From assembly GCF_009184865.1 (NCBI RefSeq), contig NZ_CP045096.1, positions 1,674,001-1,738,000 of the forward strand: 64,000 nucleotides of DNA, in the 5' to 3' direction. This document shows positions 7,985 to 16,626 of this stretch, one piece after another; position 1 is the first letter of the stretch; every line of letters begins with the position of its first letter. Under the pieces are notes generated by a model. That model saw only the letters and a list, made by a program, of their open reading frames with translations, was not told the origin of the DNA and made no database searches. This DNA comes from Streptomyces phaeolivaceus (GTDB lineage: Bacteria > Actinomycetota > Actinomycetes > Streptomycetales > Streptomycetaceae). The position numbers were made by a program, and so were the translations under genes.

Positions 7985-8915
7985 CACGAACCGCATACCC
8001 AGGGACCGCGTGACGGCGGCCCTCCGCTCCCCCGTCGCCTTCTCCGTCCTCGCCGGTGTCCTCATCGGCGCCCTGTTCCTGCTCGGCACGGGCGCCGACC
8101 CGGTCACCGCGTACGGCGCCGTCCTGACCGGCTCGCTCGGCGCCGACGGCATCGGCTCGACGCTGAGCACCGGCACGAGCGTGCTCGGCATGGCCCTGGC
8201 GCTCGCGATCCCGCTGCGCGCCGGGCTGATCAACCTCGGCGGCGACGGACAACTGGTCCTCGGCGGTGTCAGCGCGGCAGTCACCGGCCTGTACTCGCCG
8301 CTCCCGGCACCCCTCACTGTTGTCCTCGCCCTCCTTGCGGGCATGGCGGCCGGTGCCGCGTACGCCGCCCTCGCCGCGCTCTGCGAGAACCGGCTCGGCG
8401 TTCCGCTGCTGGTCAGCAGCCTGCTGCTGAGCTATCCGGCGGTGTCGCTCGCCTCCTGTCTGGCCCGCTACCCGCTCAAGGAGCCCGGCTCCAGCCTCCC
8501 CCGGACCCGCCGGCTCCCGGAGGGCGTGGCACTGCCCGCGTTCGGCGAGTCGACGGTCACCGTGGGGCTGTTGCTGGTGGTCCCGGCGGCGGTCGGTGTC
8601 CTGTGCGGGCTCGCGGGGGCCCAACTGGCCCTTGGTAACGTCACGTTGTTCTCCGAGAACATGACGGCGGGCCGGGGCTGGATCGCCGTCGTCGCCGTGA
8701 TGCTCGGCCGCGCGCTGCCGCTCGGCGTGCTGCTCGCGGCGCTGCTCTTCGGTGTCGCCGAGGCCGCGGGCTTCCGCCTGCAGGGGCTCGGTCTGCCGCA
8801 GCAGGCGACGGACGCCGCGCCGTACGTCGTCACGCTCGGCGCCCTCTTCCTGACCACGGCCCGCCGCCGCACCAGAAGCACCACCCGTACCGACAGCACT
8901 GGAGCCACCACATGA
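7953..8915 (+). CDS. Chimeric nucleoside ABC transporter permease (permease 1 fused to permease 2)
   Basis: A 320-residue open frame with multiple membrane segments. The N-terminal two thirds resemble the first BMP-system permease (GADPVTAYGAVLTGSLG, PLRAGLINLGGDGQLVLGG), but from about VLCGLAGAQLALGN the sequence matches the C-terminal end of the second permease (VTLFSENMTAGRGWIAVVAV, LLFGVAEAAGFRLQG). The expected 3' half of permease 1 and 5' half of permease 2 are missing, so a second in-frame deletion has merged two genes. GTG at 7953 is used because the NRIPRDRV stretch before the first helix looks native; GTG 8010 is the alternative. Probably not a working transporter alone. Confidence 0.65.
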   Translation: MRRDRWRPETDTNRIPRDRVTAALRSPVAFSVLAGVLIGALFLLGTGADPVTAYGAVLTGSLGADGIGSTLSTGTSVLGMALALAIPLRAGLINLGGDGQLVLGGVSAAVTGLYSPLPAPLTVVLALLAGMAAGAAYAALAALCENRLGVPLLVSSLLLSYPAVSLASCLARYPLKEPGSSLPRTRRLPEGVALPAFGESTVTVGLLLVVPAAVGVLCGLAGAQLALGNVTLFSENMTAGRGWIAVVAVMLGRALPLGVLLAALLFGVAEAAGFRLQGLGLPQQATDAAPYVVTLGALFLTTARRRTRSTTRTDSTGATT

Positions 8916-9712
8916 CACAGGACCTCGGCCTCCTGCCCGTCACCCGAATACCCCGCAGCGGGCTGCCGCCGCGCGCGGTCGTGGTCGGCGACCCGGCGCG
9001 CGCCGCGGCCGTCGCCGCGCTGCTGGACGGGGCCGAGGAGGTGTCGTACCACCGTGAGTACCGGGTGTTCAGCGGGAGTTGGAAGGGTGTGCCGGTCGTC
9101 GTCGCCTCGCACGGGGTGGGCGGTCCGGGCGCGATCCTGCTGTTCCAGGAGCTGGCGGACGCGGGGGTCCGCACCTTCCTGCGGTTCGGCACGGCGGGCG
9201 CGATGCGGCCGGGGATCGGTGACGGCGACCTGGTGATCGCGGAGGCGGCCGTACGGGACGACGGGGTGACCCAGCAGTTGCTGCCGCCCGAGTACCCGGC
9301 CGTCGCCGCCCCCGAGGCGGTCCTCGCGCTCCAGCGCGCCGCCCGCGAGGTGGGAGCGCCGCATCATCGGGGCATCGTATGGACGAGGGCGGCCTTCCAG
9401 CCCGGACTGATCCCGCTGAACGCGTACGACCGTGCCGGGCTCGCGGCCATCGAGATGGAGCTGTCCGCGCTCTATGTGGCGGCCTCGCTGCGTGGTCTGG
9501 TCGCGGGCGGGGTGCTCGTGGTGGACGGCGCGAACGCCGACGAACTGGTCGACGCGGAGTCGCCTTTCTCGACGGGTGGCTACAACCCGCACCGCGAGGT
9601 CGTCGCGCTGGGGGTGGAGCGCGGGGCGGTCGTGTCGCTGGAGGCGCTGCGGCTGCTGGCCGAGGAGTACGGGTTCGAGGACGGCGACGGCTTCGAGGGG
9701 GACGCCGCGTGA
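8912..9712 (+). CDS. Nucleoside phosphorylase (PNP/UDP family), candidate methylthioinosine phosphorylase
   Basis: A 266-residue trimeric-type phosphorylase of the PNP_UDP_1 family: phosphate-binding and ribose motifs appear in VVVGDPARAAAVAALLDG, VASHGVGGPGAILLFQELA and LRFGTAGAM, and the family Glu-Met-Glu is in AIEMELSALYVAA. It would split a purine nucleoside to base plus (methylthio)ribose-1-phosphate. Start overlaps the permease stop (ATGA) and its stop overlaps the deaminase GTG, so it is coupled to both. Beside an MTA/SAH deaminase and mtnA-D, methylthioinosine is the best guess, but uridine or inosine cannot be excluded. Confidence 0.8.
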   Translation: MTQDLGLLPVTRIPRSGLPPRAVVVGDPARAAAVAALLDGAEEVSYHREYRVFSGSWKGVPVVVASHGVGGPGAILLFQELADAGVRTFLRFGTAGAMRPGIGDGDLVIAEAAVRDDGVTQQLLPPEYPAVAAPEAVLALQRAAREVGAPHHRGIVWTRAAFQPGLIPLNAYDRAGLAAIEMELSALYVAASLRGLVAGGVLVVDGANADELVDAESPFSTGGYNPHREVVALGVERGAVVSLEALRLLAEEYGFEDGDGFEGDAA

Positions 9713-11007
9713 GCGAGCACGTCGATCTGCTGGTCCACGGCGGTGACGTCCTGACCGTCGACGAGGCCGGAACCCTCGTACGGGGCGGGGCGGTCGCCGT
9801 GCGCGAGGGGGAGATCGTCGCGGTCGGACCCGCGACGGAGGTCGGTACGGCCTACACGGCGGCGGAGTCGATCGACGCCGAGGGCTGTCTCGTGCTCCCC
9901 GGGCTCGTGAACACCCACACCCACCTCGCGATGACGCTGCTGCGGGGGCGCGCGGACGACGTCACCCTCCAGGGGTTCCTGGAGCGGGTGCTGCGGTGGG
10001 AGGCGGAGCTGCTGTCGCCGAAGAACGTGGCGGCGGCGGTACGGGTCGCGATCGCCGAGAGCCTGCGGGCCGGGGTGACGTCCGCGCTGGACATGTACTG
10101 GTTCCACGAGGCGGCCGAGCGGGTCGCGCGGGAGACGGGCTGGCGGCTGCACACGGGGCCGACCTTCATGGACGTCCCCGACCCCGCCGACGGCCTGGCG
10201 TACGGGGAGCGGCTGGCGTGGGCCCGGCGGGACCTCGCCGACCGCTCCCGGCGGCCGGGGACGCGCCCGGTGCTCTTCGCCCACTCGACGTACACGCTCG
10301 CCCCCGACCAGCTGCTCGAAATAGCCGCGCTGGCAAGGGAGTTCGGGGCGCTGCTGCACATCCACGCGGCGGAGAACGCCACCGAGGTCGCCACGGTCGA
10401 GGTGCGGTACGGCAAGCGCCCGGTGGAGCTGCTGGACTCGCTCGGACTGCTCGGCCCGGATCTGCTGCTCGCCCACGCGGTCGACCTGACCGGCCCGGAG
10501 ATCGCGGCACTGGCCCGCACCGGGACCTCGATCGCGCACTGCCCGGTGTCGAATCTGAAGCTGGGCTGCGGGATCGCCCCGGTGCCCCGGCTGCTGAGCG
10601 CGGGCGTGACGGTCGGGCTGGGCACGGACGGTGCGGTCAGCTCGAACACGCTGGACGTGCTGGGTGCCGTACGGCAGGCCGCGCTGGTGCACAAGGCGGC
10701 CGGCGACCCCACGGCGGTCGGGGCCGAGCAGGCGGTGCGGATGGCGACGATCGAGGGCGCCCGCGCGCTGGGGCTCGGCGACCACCTGGGCTCGCTGGAG
10801 CCGGGCAAGCGGGCCGACCTGATCGTGCTCGACCTGGGCGGACCCCATCTGCGACCGCGCCACGACCCGTGGTCCACCCTCGCCTACGCGGCGCACTCGA
10901 CGGACGTACGGGACACGGTCGTCGAGGGGCGGGTGCTGATGCGCGGGCGGGTCCTCACCACCCTCGACGAGGCCGCGGCGCTGGCCGATCTGGAGGCTTT
11001 GGCCTGA
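9709..11007 (+). CDS. mtaD: Amidohydrolase, MTA/S-adenosylhomocysteine deaminase type
   Basis: A 432-residue ATZ/TRZ-family metal-dependent hydrolase. Visible signatures: NTHTHLAMTLLRGRADDV (metal His pair and the LLRG loop of MTA/SAH deaminases), HIHAAEN, LLAHAVDLTG, HCPVSNLKLGCG and GTDGAVSSNTLDVLGAVR with the metal Asp. Expected reaction: deamination of 5'-methylthioadenosine (or SAH) to the inosine analogue in the cytosol. GTG 9709 overlaps the phosphorylase stop. With that enzyme it would give methylthioribose-1-phosphate, the substrate of MtnA encoded 3 kb away. The symbol is by analogy with Thermotoga-type MtaD. Confidence 0.82.
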   Translation: MSEHVDLLVHGGDVLTVDEAGTLVRGGAVAVREGEIVAVGPATEVGTAYTAAESIDAEGCLVLPGLVNTHTHLAMTLLRGRADDVTLQGFLERVLRWEAELLSPKNVAAAVRVAIAESLRAGVTSALDMYWFHEAAERVARETGWRLHTGPTFMDVPDPADGLAYGERLAWARRDLADRSRRPGTRPVLFAHSTYTLAPDQLLEIAALAREFGALLHIHAAENATEVATVEVRYGKRPVELLDSLGLLGPDLLLAHAVDLTGPEIAALARTGTSIAHCPVSNLKLGCGIAPVPRLLSAGVTVGLGTDGAVSSNTLDVLGAVRQAALVHKAAGDPTAVGAEQAVRMATIEGARALGLGDHLGSLEPGKRADLIVLDLGGPHLRPRHDPWSTLAYAAHSTDVRDTVVEGRVLMRGRVLTTLDEAAALADLEALA

Positions 11008-11037
11008 TAGAGGCCCTGGAACCCCCATAATGGCCTG

Positions 11038-11052
11038 AGACATCGGATGTCT
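11038..11052. promoter_or_regulatory. Operator palindrome in front of the FadR-type regulator
   Basis: AGACATCGGATGTCT is a perfect 15-nt odd palindrome located 40 nt before the regulator start and just after a CATAAT -10-like box (11026-11031). The ACATC-N-GATGT core fits GntR/FadR-class operators; autoregulation of the adjacent gene is the simplest reading. Confidence 0.65.
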
Positions 11053-11092
11053 GTACGGCAGGAACGACCAGGAACGACAGGGAGGGGCCGCC

Positions 11093-11764
11093 ATGGCAGT
11101 CACCGACGAGGCGATCGAGAAGATCAAGGGCATGATCGTCTCCGGCGCGCTGCGCCCCGGCGACCGCCTCCCCAAGGAGAGCGAGCTGGCCGCGGATCTC
11201 GGACTGTCCCGCAACTCCCTGCGCGAGGCCGTGCGCGCCCTGTCGCTGATCCGCATCCTGGACGTACGGCAGGGCGACGGCACCTATGTGACCAGCCTCG
11301 ATCCCCAACTGCTCCTGGAAGCACTGAGTTTCGTCGTCGACTTCCATCGCGACGACACGGTCCTGGAGTTCCTCGCCGTGCGCCGCATCCTGGAGCCGGC
11401 CGCCACGGCGATGGCCGCGCTGAAGATCAGTGAACAGCAACTGGACGCGCTGGCGTCCCAGTTGGACAAGCTCGGCACCGAGCCGTCGGTGGAGGAGCTG
11501 GTCGCCTGCGACCTGGAGTTCCACAAGGGCATCGTGCAGAGTTCCGGAAACTCCGTGCTCTGCTCGCTCCTTGACGGTCTGTCGGGTCCGACGACCCGCG
11601 CCCGGATCTGGCGCGGCCTGACCCAGGAGGACGCGGTCAGCCGGACCCTGCACGAGCACCGCGCCATCCTGGCCGCCCTCCGCGACCGCGACGCCGACGC
11701 CGCCCGCTCCTGGGCGACGGTGCACATCGCGAGCGTGGAGCAGTGGCTGCGGTCGACGCTCTGA
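11093..11764 (+). CDS. FadR-subfamily GntR transcriptional regulator
   Basis: A 223-residue protein with an N-terminal winged helix (EKIKGMIVSGALRPGDRLPK, SRNSLREAVRALSLIRILDV, QGDGTYV) and a C-terminal all-helical FCD ligand domain (VRRILEPAATAMAA, DLEFHKGIVQSSGN, EHRAILAALRDRDADAA). FCD domains bind organic acids or metals; the ligand is unknown. It carries its own upstream palindrome and lies 85 nt after the deaminase, so it might regulate that operon or unrelated genes. GGAGGGG precedes the ATG. Confidence 0.9.
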   Translation: MAVTDEAIEKIKGMIVSGALRPGDRLPKESELAADLGLSRNSLREAVRALSLIRILDVRQGDGTYVTSLDPQLLLEALSFVVDFHRDDTVLEFLAVRRILEPAATAMAALKISEQQLDALASQLDKLGTEPSVEELVACDLEFHKGIVQSSGNSVLCSLLDGLSGPTTRARIWRGLTQEDAVSRTLHEHRAILAALRDRDADAARSWATVHIASVEQWLRSTL

Positions 11765-11948
11765 AAGTCGGCGCCGGGAAAGTCGATCACGTGCCGCCCC
11801 GATCACGTCCCCGGTGGCCGGCGCGTGTTTCGGTCGCGTGATCGGGGCATTGATCCGTTCACTCCCCCGTGCAAGGGGGCTGCGGAGGGCCCCTCGGCAC
11901 GCCGTAAGGTTGGGGCGTACGCGAGGGCACGTCGGAAGGAGGCGCTGG

Positions 11949-12977
11949 GTGATCGAGCTGGAGGGGGTTCCCGAGCTGATCGACCCAGTGATGGTGGCCG
12001 CGTTCGAAGGCTGGAACGACGCCGGCGACGCCGCCTCCACCGCGGTCGCGCATCTGGACCGGGAATGGAAGGGCGAGGTGTTCGCGGCGCTGGACGCCGA
12101 GGACTACTACGACTTCCAGGTGAACCGTCCCACGGTGTGGCTGGACGGCGGCGTACGGAAGATCACCTGGCCGACGACAAGGTTGTCGGTGGTCAGGGTC
12201 GGCGGCGACAAGCCCCGCGATCTCGTACTCGTCCGGGGCATCGAACCGTCGATGCGCTGGCGCTCGTTCTGCAACGAACTGCTGGGCTTCGCCCATGAGC
12301 TGGGTGTGGAGCTGGTCGTCATCATGGGCGCGCTGCTCGGCGACACCCCGCACACACGTCCGGTCCCGGTCAGTGGTGTCACGTCCGACCCGGACCTGGC
12401 GCAGCGGATGGATCTGGAGGAGACCAAGTACGAGGGCCCCACGGGCATCGTCGGCATCCTCCAGGAGGCGTGCACGCACGCGGGCGTCCCGGCGGTCTCG
12501 CTGTGGGCCGCGGTGCCGCACTACGTGTCGCAGCCGCCGAACCCGAAGGCGACGCTGGCCCTCCTGAACCGGCTGGAGGACCTCATCGACGTCCGCATCC
12601 CGCTGGGCGAGCTGCCCGAGGACGCGCGCGCCTGGCAGGTCGGTGTGGACCAGCTGGCCGCGGAGGACAGCGAGGTCGCCGAGTACGTCCAGACGCTGGA
12701 GGAGGCCCGCGACACGGCGGAGCTGCCGGAGGCGTCGGGGGAGGCGATCGCGCGGGAGTTCGAGCGGTATCTGCGGCGGCGGGACGGAGGGCCCGGCGCC
12801 GCCGGGCATGCCACGGCCGACGGGGGTGACACGGGGGCCGGTGCGTGGAATCCCAAGGAGAACCCCGGGGGGCGTACACGTCCGCCGAAGGCGCCTCGGC
12901 CGGAGACCGAGGCCGGGACCGAGACTGGGGCCGAGACCGGGGCCGAATCCGAGGACGAGGATTCGTCGGAGGAGTAG
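11949..12977 (+). CDS. PAC2 family protein
   Basis: A 342-residue protein of the PAC2 (proteasome-assembly-chaperone-like) family common in Actinobacteria; function in bacteria is unclear. The core is IELEGVPELIDPVMVAAFEG and ASTAVAHLDREW near the N-terminus and YEGPTGIVGILQEACTHAGV in the middle. After about residue 280 the chain becomes an acidic low-complexity tail with Thr/Glu/Gly repeats ending EDSSEE. GTG 11949 follows AAGGAGG (11937-11943); longer in-frame starts lack a ribosome site. The 185-nt gap before it holds no gene. Confidence 0.88.
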   Translation: MIELEGVPELIDPVMVAAFEGWNDAGDAASTAVAHLDREWKGEVFAALDAEDYYDFQVNRPTVWLDGGVRKITWPTTRLSVVRVGGDKPRDLVLVRGIEPSMRWRSFCNELLGFAHELGVELVVIMGALLGDTPHTRPVPVSGVTSDPDLAQRMDLEETKYEGPTGIVGILQEACTHAGVPAVSLWAAVPHYVSQPPNPKATLALLNRLEDLIDVRIPLGELPEDARAWQVGVDQLAAEDSEVAEYVQTLEEARDTAELPEASGEAIAREFERYLRRRDGGPGAAGHATADGGDTGAGAWNPKENPGGRTRPPKAPRPETEAGTETGAETGAESEDEDSSEE

Positions 12978-13030
12978 TTCGCCCGGGGATTCCGCTGTAG
13001 TGACGCTGCGCGGTCACTGCGGGTTCGTTG

Positions 13031-13080
13031 TGGCTGGTCGCGCCGTTCCCCGCGCCCCTTTGGGGCGCGGGGTGGTGGGC
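13031..13080. repeat. Dispersed GC palindrome, copy 1
   Basis: TGGCTGGTCGCGCCGTTCCC leads into an 11-bp perfect stem (CCCCGCGCCCC 13048-13058, loop TTT, complement 13062-13072). It sits between the convergent PAC2 and beta-propeller genes and can act as a terminator for both. Same family as copies at 15716, 21389, 42342 and 47637. Confidence 0.8.
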
Positions 13081-13097
13081 CGGGAGTTGTCAGGTGC

Positions 13098-14120
13098 TCA
13101 GCGTTTGATCGCCACGATCGCGTAGCTCGTGTCCGGGGTCGGGGGCGTGGTGAAGCGGGCGTTGGGCAGGTACAGGCGGTTCTTGTGGGCCGCGACCGTC
13201 GTCGGGACGTCGAAGTCGGCGTCCGTGAGGCGGCCCTCGAAGATGCCGCTGCGGCCGTCGGTGGAGAGCTGGAACACGTCGACCGCGTTCTGCCGGTTCT
13301 GCACGACATAGAGCCGCCGGCCGAGGAGCAGCAGGCCGTCGCCGTTGGTGAGGGGCGCCGCGTCGCCCAGGTCGACGAGCGTCGTGACGCCCGTCCTCGG
13401 GTCGACCCGGTGGAGGCCGCCCGCGCCGGACTGGACGACCAGGAGCGCCTTGCCGTCCGGGGTGCCGGTGATGCCGTTGGCGTTGACGACCTCGCCCGGG
13501 GTCTGCGTCCAGGCGCCGCCGAGGGTGACCGTGACGACCTCGTCCGCGCCCGGCAGACCGCCGCGGCGGCCGAGCGGCAGGGCGTACAGGGCCGGCTGGA
13601 ACGAGTCGGTGAACCAGGCCGCGCCCGGCGTGAGGAAGACGTCGTTGGCGAAGGTCGGCGTCTTCGTGGTGAGCGTGTACGAGGCGATGATCTCGCCGGT
13701 ACGGACGTCCACCACCCGGGCGCCCTGACCGCGCCCGGCGACGAACAGCCGCCCCCGGTCGTCGAGTTTGAGGCCCACCGAGGGCGTACCGGGACCCGCC
13801 GAGATGATGCCGCCCTCGCCGGTGCGCAGGTCGGCGCGGTAGATCGAGCCGTCGCCGAGGGAGCCCAGGTAGGCGTAGGGGCCGCCGATGGTGATGCCCT
13901 CGGGGCGGAAGCCGTCGGGCAGCGGGACGAGGTCGGGCCAGCTGCCCTCGGCGGTGGATCCGGAGGCGGCGGACGAGGCCGAGGCGGTGGCCGCCGAGGA
14001 ACCGACGAGCAGGGCGCCCGCGGTGGCGGCGGACGTCGTGAGCAGTCTTCGCCGGCTGAGGTGAGGGGCGGCGGGGGAACGAGCGGGTCGCGCGGCATGC
14101 GGGGGTTGCGGGGGTGCCAC
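13098..14120 (-). CDS. Tat-exported SMP-30/ScyD-like beta-propeller protein
   Basis: A 340-residue protein with a twin-arginine signal (SRRRLLTTSAATAGALLVGS) followed by a six-bladed propeller-like repeat pattern (DGFRPEGITIGGPYAYLGSL, GLKLDDRGRLFVAGRGQGAR, ANGITGTPDGKALLVVQSGA, GDGLLLLGRRLYVVQNRQNA). Such NHL/SMP-30-like proteins include gluconolactonase-like hydrolases, but I cannot identify catalytic metal ligands with confidence; a superoxide-dismutase label sometimes given to homologs has no support here. GTG start at 14120. Monocistronic, ending at repeat copy 1. Confidence 0.75.
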   Translation of the reverse strand: MAPPQPPHAARPARSPAAPHLSRRRLLTTSAATAGALLVGSSAATASASSAASGSTAEGSWPDLVPLPDGFRPEGITIGGPYAYLGSLGDGSIYRADLRTGEGGIISAGPGTPSVGLKLDDRGRLFVAGRGQGARVVDVRTGEIIASYTLTTKTPTFANDVFLTPGAAWFTDSFQPALYALPLGRRGGLPGADEVVTVTLGGAWTQTPGEVVNANGITGTPDGKALLVVQSGAGGLHRVDPRTGVTTLVDLGDAAPLTNGDGLLLLGRRLYVVQNRQNAVDVFQLSTDGRSGIFEGRLTDADFDVPTTVAAHKNRLYLPNARFTTPPTPDTSYAIVAIKR

Positions 14121-14305
14121 TGTGCGTCCCTTCCACGAAGGGACCGGCAGCTGGCCGGTCCGGCTTCAACTGACGTCTGTCACCCCATCACATGCCGACC
14201 GGCCCCGCAGCCCTTCGACGATCGACCGACAGCGCCTTGACAGCCCCGGGACAGCTTCTGAGGGGATTGATGGCGTGCCGTCCGGAACCGGGCGGCTGAC
14301 GGGGA

Positions 14306-14341
14306 AAGGGGCGTCTTCTCCGGCCGGAGAAGACGCCCCTT
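14306..14341. terminator. Terminator downstream of mshC
   Basis: A perfect 36-nt palindrome, AAGGGGCGTCTTCTCCGG followed by its complement, lies 55 nt past the mshC stop on the minus strand and in the 276-nt gap before the beta-propeller gene's start. The A/T-flanked ends fit a strong intrinsic terminator. Confidence 0.8.
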
Positions 14342-14396
14342 CTGCCCTGCCCTCTTGTGCAGAGTCGTTACTTCAGGAACGGTCGCGCCGGTCCGC

Positions 14397-15626
14397 TCAC
14401 AGGGCCACGCCGAGGAGCGCGTCCACGGCGCGTGACACGACGCCGGGGGCGCCCTCGTCCGTACCGCCCCGCTCCTGCTGGAGCGCGGCCCAGCGGTCGA
14501 CCGCGGCGAGCGCGGCCGGTGCGTCCAGGTCGTTCGCGAGGGCCTCGCGCAGCTCCTCGACCAGGGCCTCGGCGGGCGGTCCGTCGGGCCGGGAGACGGC
14601 GGCGCGCCACCGGTCGAGGCGGGCGACGGCGTCCTGGAGCACCTGGTCGGTCCACTCCCAGTCGGCCCGGTAGTGGTGGGCGAGGAGCGCGAGACGTATC
14701 GCGGCCGGGTCGACGCCGTCGCGGCGCAGCTTGGAGACGAAGACCAGGTTGCCCTTGGACTTCGACATCTTCTCGCCGTGCAGCGCGACCATGCCGGCGT
14801 GGACGTACGCCTTGGCCATCGGGAACTCGCCGGTCAGCGCCTGCGCGTGCGAGGCGCCCATCTCGTGGTGCGGGAAGGCGAGGTCGGAGCCGCCGCCCTG
14901 GACGTCGAAGCCCATGCCGAGGTGGTCGAGGGCGATGGCGACGCACTCGATGTGCCAGCCGGGGCGGCCCCGGCCGAGGGAGCCGCCGTCCCAGCTGGGC
15001 TCGCCCTCGCGGGCGGCCATCCAGAGCATCGGGTCGAGGGGGTTCTTCTTCCCGGGGCGGTCCGGGTCGCCGCCGCGCTCCGCGGAGAGCAGCCGCATCG
15101 TGGCGGCGTCGAGGCGGGAGACCTTGCCGAAGTCGGGGTCGGCCTCGACGGAGAAGTAGATGTCCCCGTCGAGTTCGTACGCGGCGCCGGAGTCACGGAG
15201 CCGTTCGACGAGCGGGACGATTCCGGGGATGGCCTCGACCGCGCCGATGTAGTGGCGCGGCGGGAGCATCCGCAGGGCGGTCATGTCCTCGCGGAAGAGG
15301 GCGGTCTCCTTCTCGGCGAGGGCCACCCAGTCGATGGCGTCGCGCGCGGCCCGCTCCAGCAGGGGGTCGTCGACGTCCGTCACGTTCTGGACGTAGTGAA
15401 CCTGCCGCTTGGTGTCGAGCCACACGCGCTGCACGAGGTCGAACGCGTTGTAGGTCGCCGCGTGACCCAGGTGGGTCGCGTCGTACGGGGTGATACCACA
15501 GACGTAGATACGGGCGACGGGACCGGGGGCAAGGGTGATGAGCCCATCGGTCGCGGTGTCGTGGATCCGAAGGTCGCGGCCCTTGCCGGGCAGGGCGGGG
15601 ACCTCAGAAGCGGGCCAGGCATGCAT
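14397..15626 (-). CDS. mshC: Cysteine:1D-myo-inosityl 2-amino-2-deoxy-glucopyranoside ligase
   Basis: A 409-residue class I cysteinyl-tRNA-synthetase homolog without the tRNA-binding C-terminal domains, which distinguishes MshC from CysS. It ligates cysteine to GlcN-inositol in mycothiol biosynthesis, the main actinobacterial thiol. Motifs: zinc/substrate Cys in [20 protein letters not shown] (HIGH as HLGH), GWHIECVA and HHEMGASHA for zinc, and [10 protein letters not shown] (KMSKS). First gene after the conserved trio below it in transcription order; a hairpin at 14306 terminates it. Confidence 0.95.
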   Translation of the reverse strand: MHAWPASEVPALPGKGRDLRIHDTATDGLITLAPGPVARIYVCGITPYDATHLGHAATYNAFDLVQRVWLDTKRQVHYVQNVTDVDDPLLERAARDAIDWVALAEKETALFREDMTALRMLPPRHYIGAVEAIPGIVPLVERLRDSGAAYELDGDIYFSVEADPDFGKVSRLDAATMRLLSAERGGDPDRPGKKNPLDPMLWMAAREGEPSWDGGSLGRGRPGWHIECVAIALDHLGMGFDVQGGGSDLAFPHHEMGASHAQALTGEFPMAKAYVHAGMVALHGEKMSKSKGNLVFVSKLRRDGVDPAAIRLALLAHHYRADWEWTDQVLQDAVARLDRWRAAVSRPDGPPAEALVEELREALANDLDAPAALAAVDRWAALQQERGGTDEGAPGVVSRAVDALLGVAL

Positions 15627-15715
15627 GTCACGAGCCTAACCCGATCGCCGCGGACCTGTGCCGGGCGGCTGGGCACTCGGGGGTACGCCCCGTTTCGCGA
15701 CCGCGCCCCGGTAGG

Positions 15716-15760
15716 TGGCTGATCGCGTGGTTCCCCGCGCCCCCGACGGGGCGCGGGTGG
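15716..15760. repeat. Dispersed GC palindrome, copy 2
   Basis: A diverged copy: GTGGCTGATCGCGTGGTTCC, then stem CCCGCGCCCC 15734-15743 with complement at 15748-15757 (loop CGAC). It follows the stop of the PI-kinase-like gene on the minus strand, a likely terminator position, in the 136-nt gap before mshC. Confidence 0.7.
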
Positions 15761-15762
15761 TG

Positions 15763-16626
15763 TCAGACCGGGGGCCAGGGGATCGCCGGCCAGTCGCCGC
15801 TGGGCTGTGGGTGGCGGCCGGTTCTCAGCAGGGCGGCCACCCGTTCCCGGGTGGCGTCCAGCTCGGCCGGTGTGATCAACGCGACGAGCCTGCCGGCCAG
15901 GGCCCCGCCCTCGGCGAGCGCGTCCCGCAGCCCCTCCAGCACCCGTACGGCCTCCTCGGTGAGCGACTCCCCCGCCCACCCCCACAGCAGCGTCCGCAGC
16001 TTGTTCTCGACGTTGAAGGTCACCCCGTGGTCGATGCCGTAGAGGCGCCCCTCGGCGGCCGGCAGCAGATGCCCGCCCTTGCGGTCCGCGTTGTTGACGA
16101 CCGCGTCCAGCACGGCGAGCCGCCGCAGCCGCCGGTCGTCGGCGTGCACGAGGAGCGCGGTCTCGCCGTCCCCGACCTCCGCGAACCCGACGGCCTTCCA
16201 GCCCTCCCCGGCCTCCTCGCCCTCCACGAGGGCCAGCAGCTCGGACCCGGCCTCGCCCTCGATCCACAGCTGGCACATGCCCTCGCCGTACGGCCCGTCC
16301 CGCAGCACGGTGGGCGGCACGAGCCCCCACCCGGTCGCCTCGGACACCTCGTACGCGGCGACCTCCCGCTGCGCGAGCGTGCCGTCGGGGAAGTCCCACA
16401 GGGGCCGCTCCCCGGCGACGGGCTTGTAGACACAGGCGGCCTCACGGCCCTCGTACGAGACCGTGCAGTACAGCACCGCGTTGGACGCCTCCCGCACCCG
16501 CCCCCGTACGGTCAACTCGCCCTCGGCCAGCAGCACGACCGCCGGATCGGCGGGTGCCGCCGAACCGGTGGAGGCGGACGCGGAGGAGGTCACGCGTCGC
16601 GCCGGTATCCGTTCTGGCGCGGACAT
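15763..16626 (-). CDS. SCO1662-type PI3K/PI4K-like protein (TIGR03843 family)
   Basis: A 287-residue actinobacterial protein distantly related to phosphatidylinositol kinases. Kinase-like elements are EAACVYKPVAGERPLWDFPD (Lys in the ATP-site strand), LDAVVNNADRKGGHLL (catalytic-loop D-x4-N-like) and YGIDHGVTFNVENKLRTLLW (metal Asp). Substrate is unknown. ATG 16624-16626 overlaps the DUF3090 gene end by 37 nt. As I recall the family description, it forms a three-gene actinobacterial system with the next two genes and is predicted to be the kinase partner of the phosphomutase-like protein. Confidence 0.85.
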   Translation of the reverse strand: MSAPERIPARRVTSSASASTGSAAPADPAVVLLAEGELTVRGRVREASNAVLYCTVSYEGREAACVYKPVAGERPLWDFPDGTLAQREVAAYEVSEATGWGLVPPTVLRDGPYGEGMCQLWIEGEAGSELLALVEGEEAGEGWKAVGFAEVGDGETALLVHADDRRLRRLAVLDAVVNNADRKGGHLLPAAEGRLYGIDHGVTFNVENKLRTLLWGWAGESLTEEAVRVLEGLRDALAEGGALAGRLVALITPAELDATRERVAALLRTGRHPQPSGDWPAIPWPPV

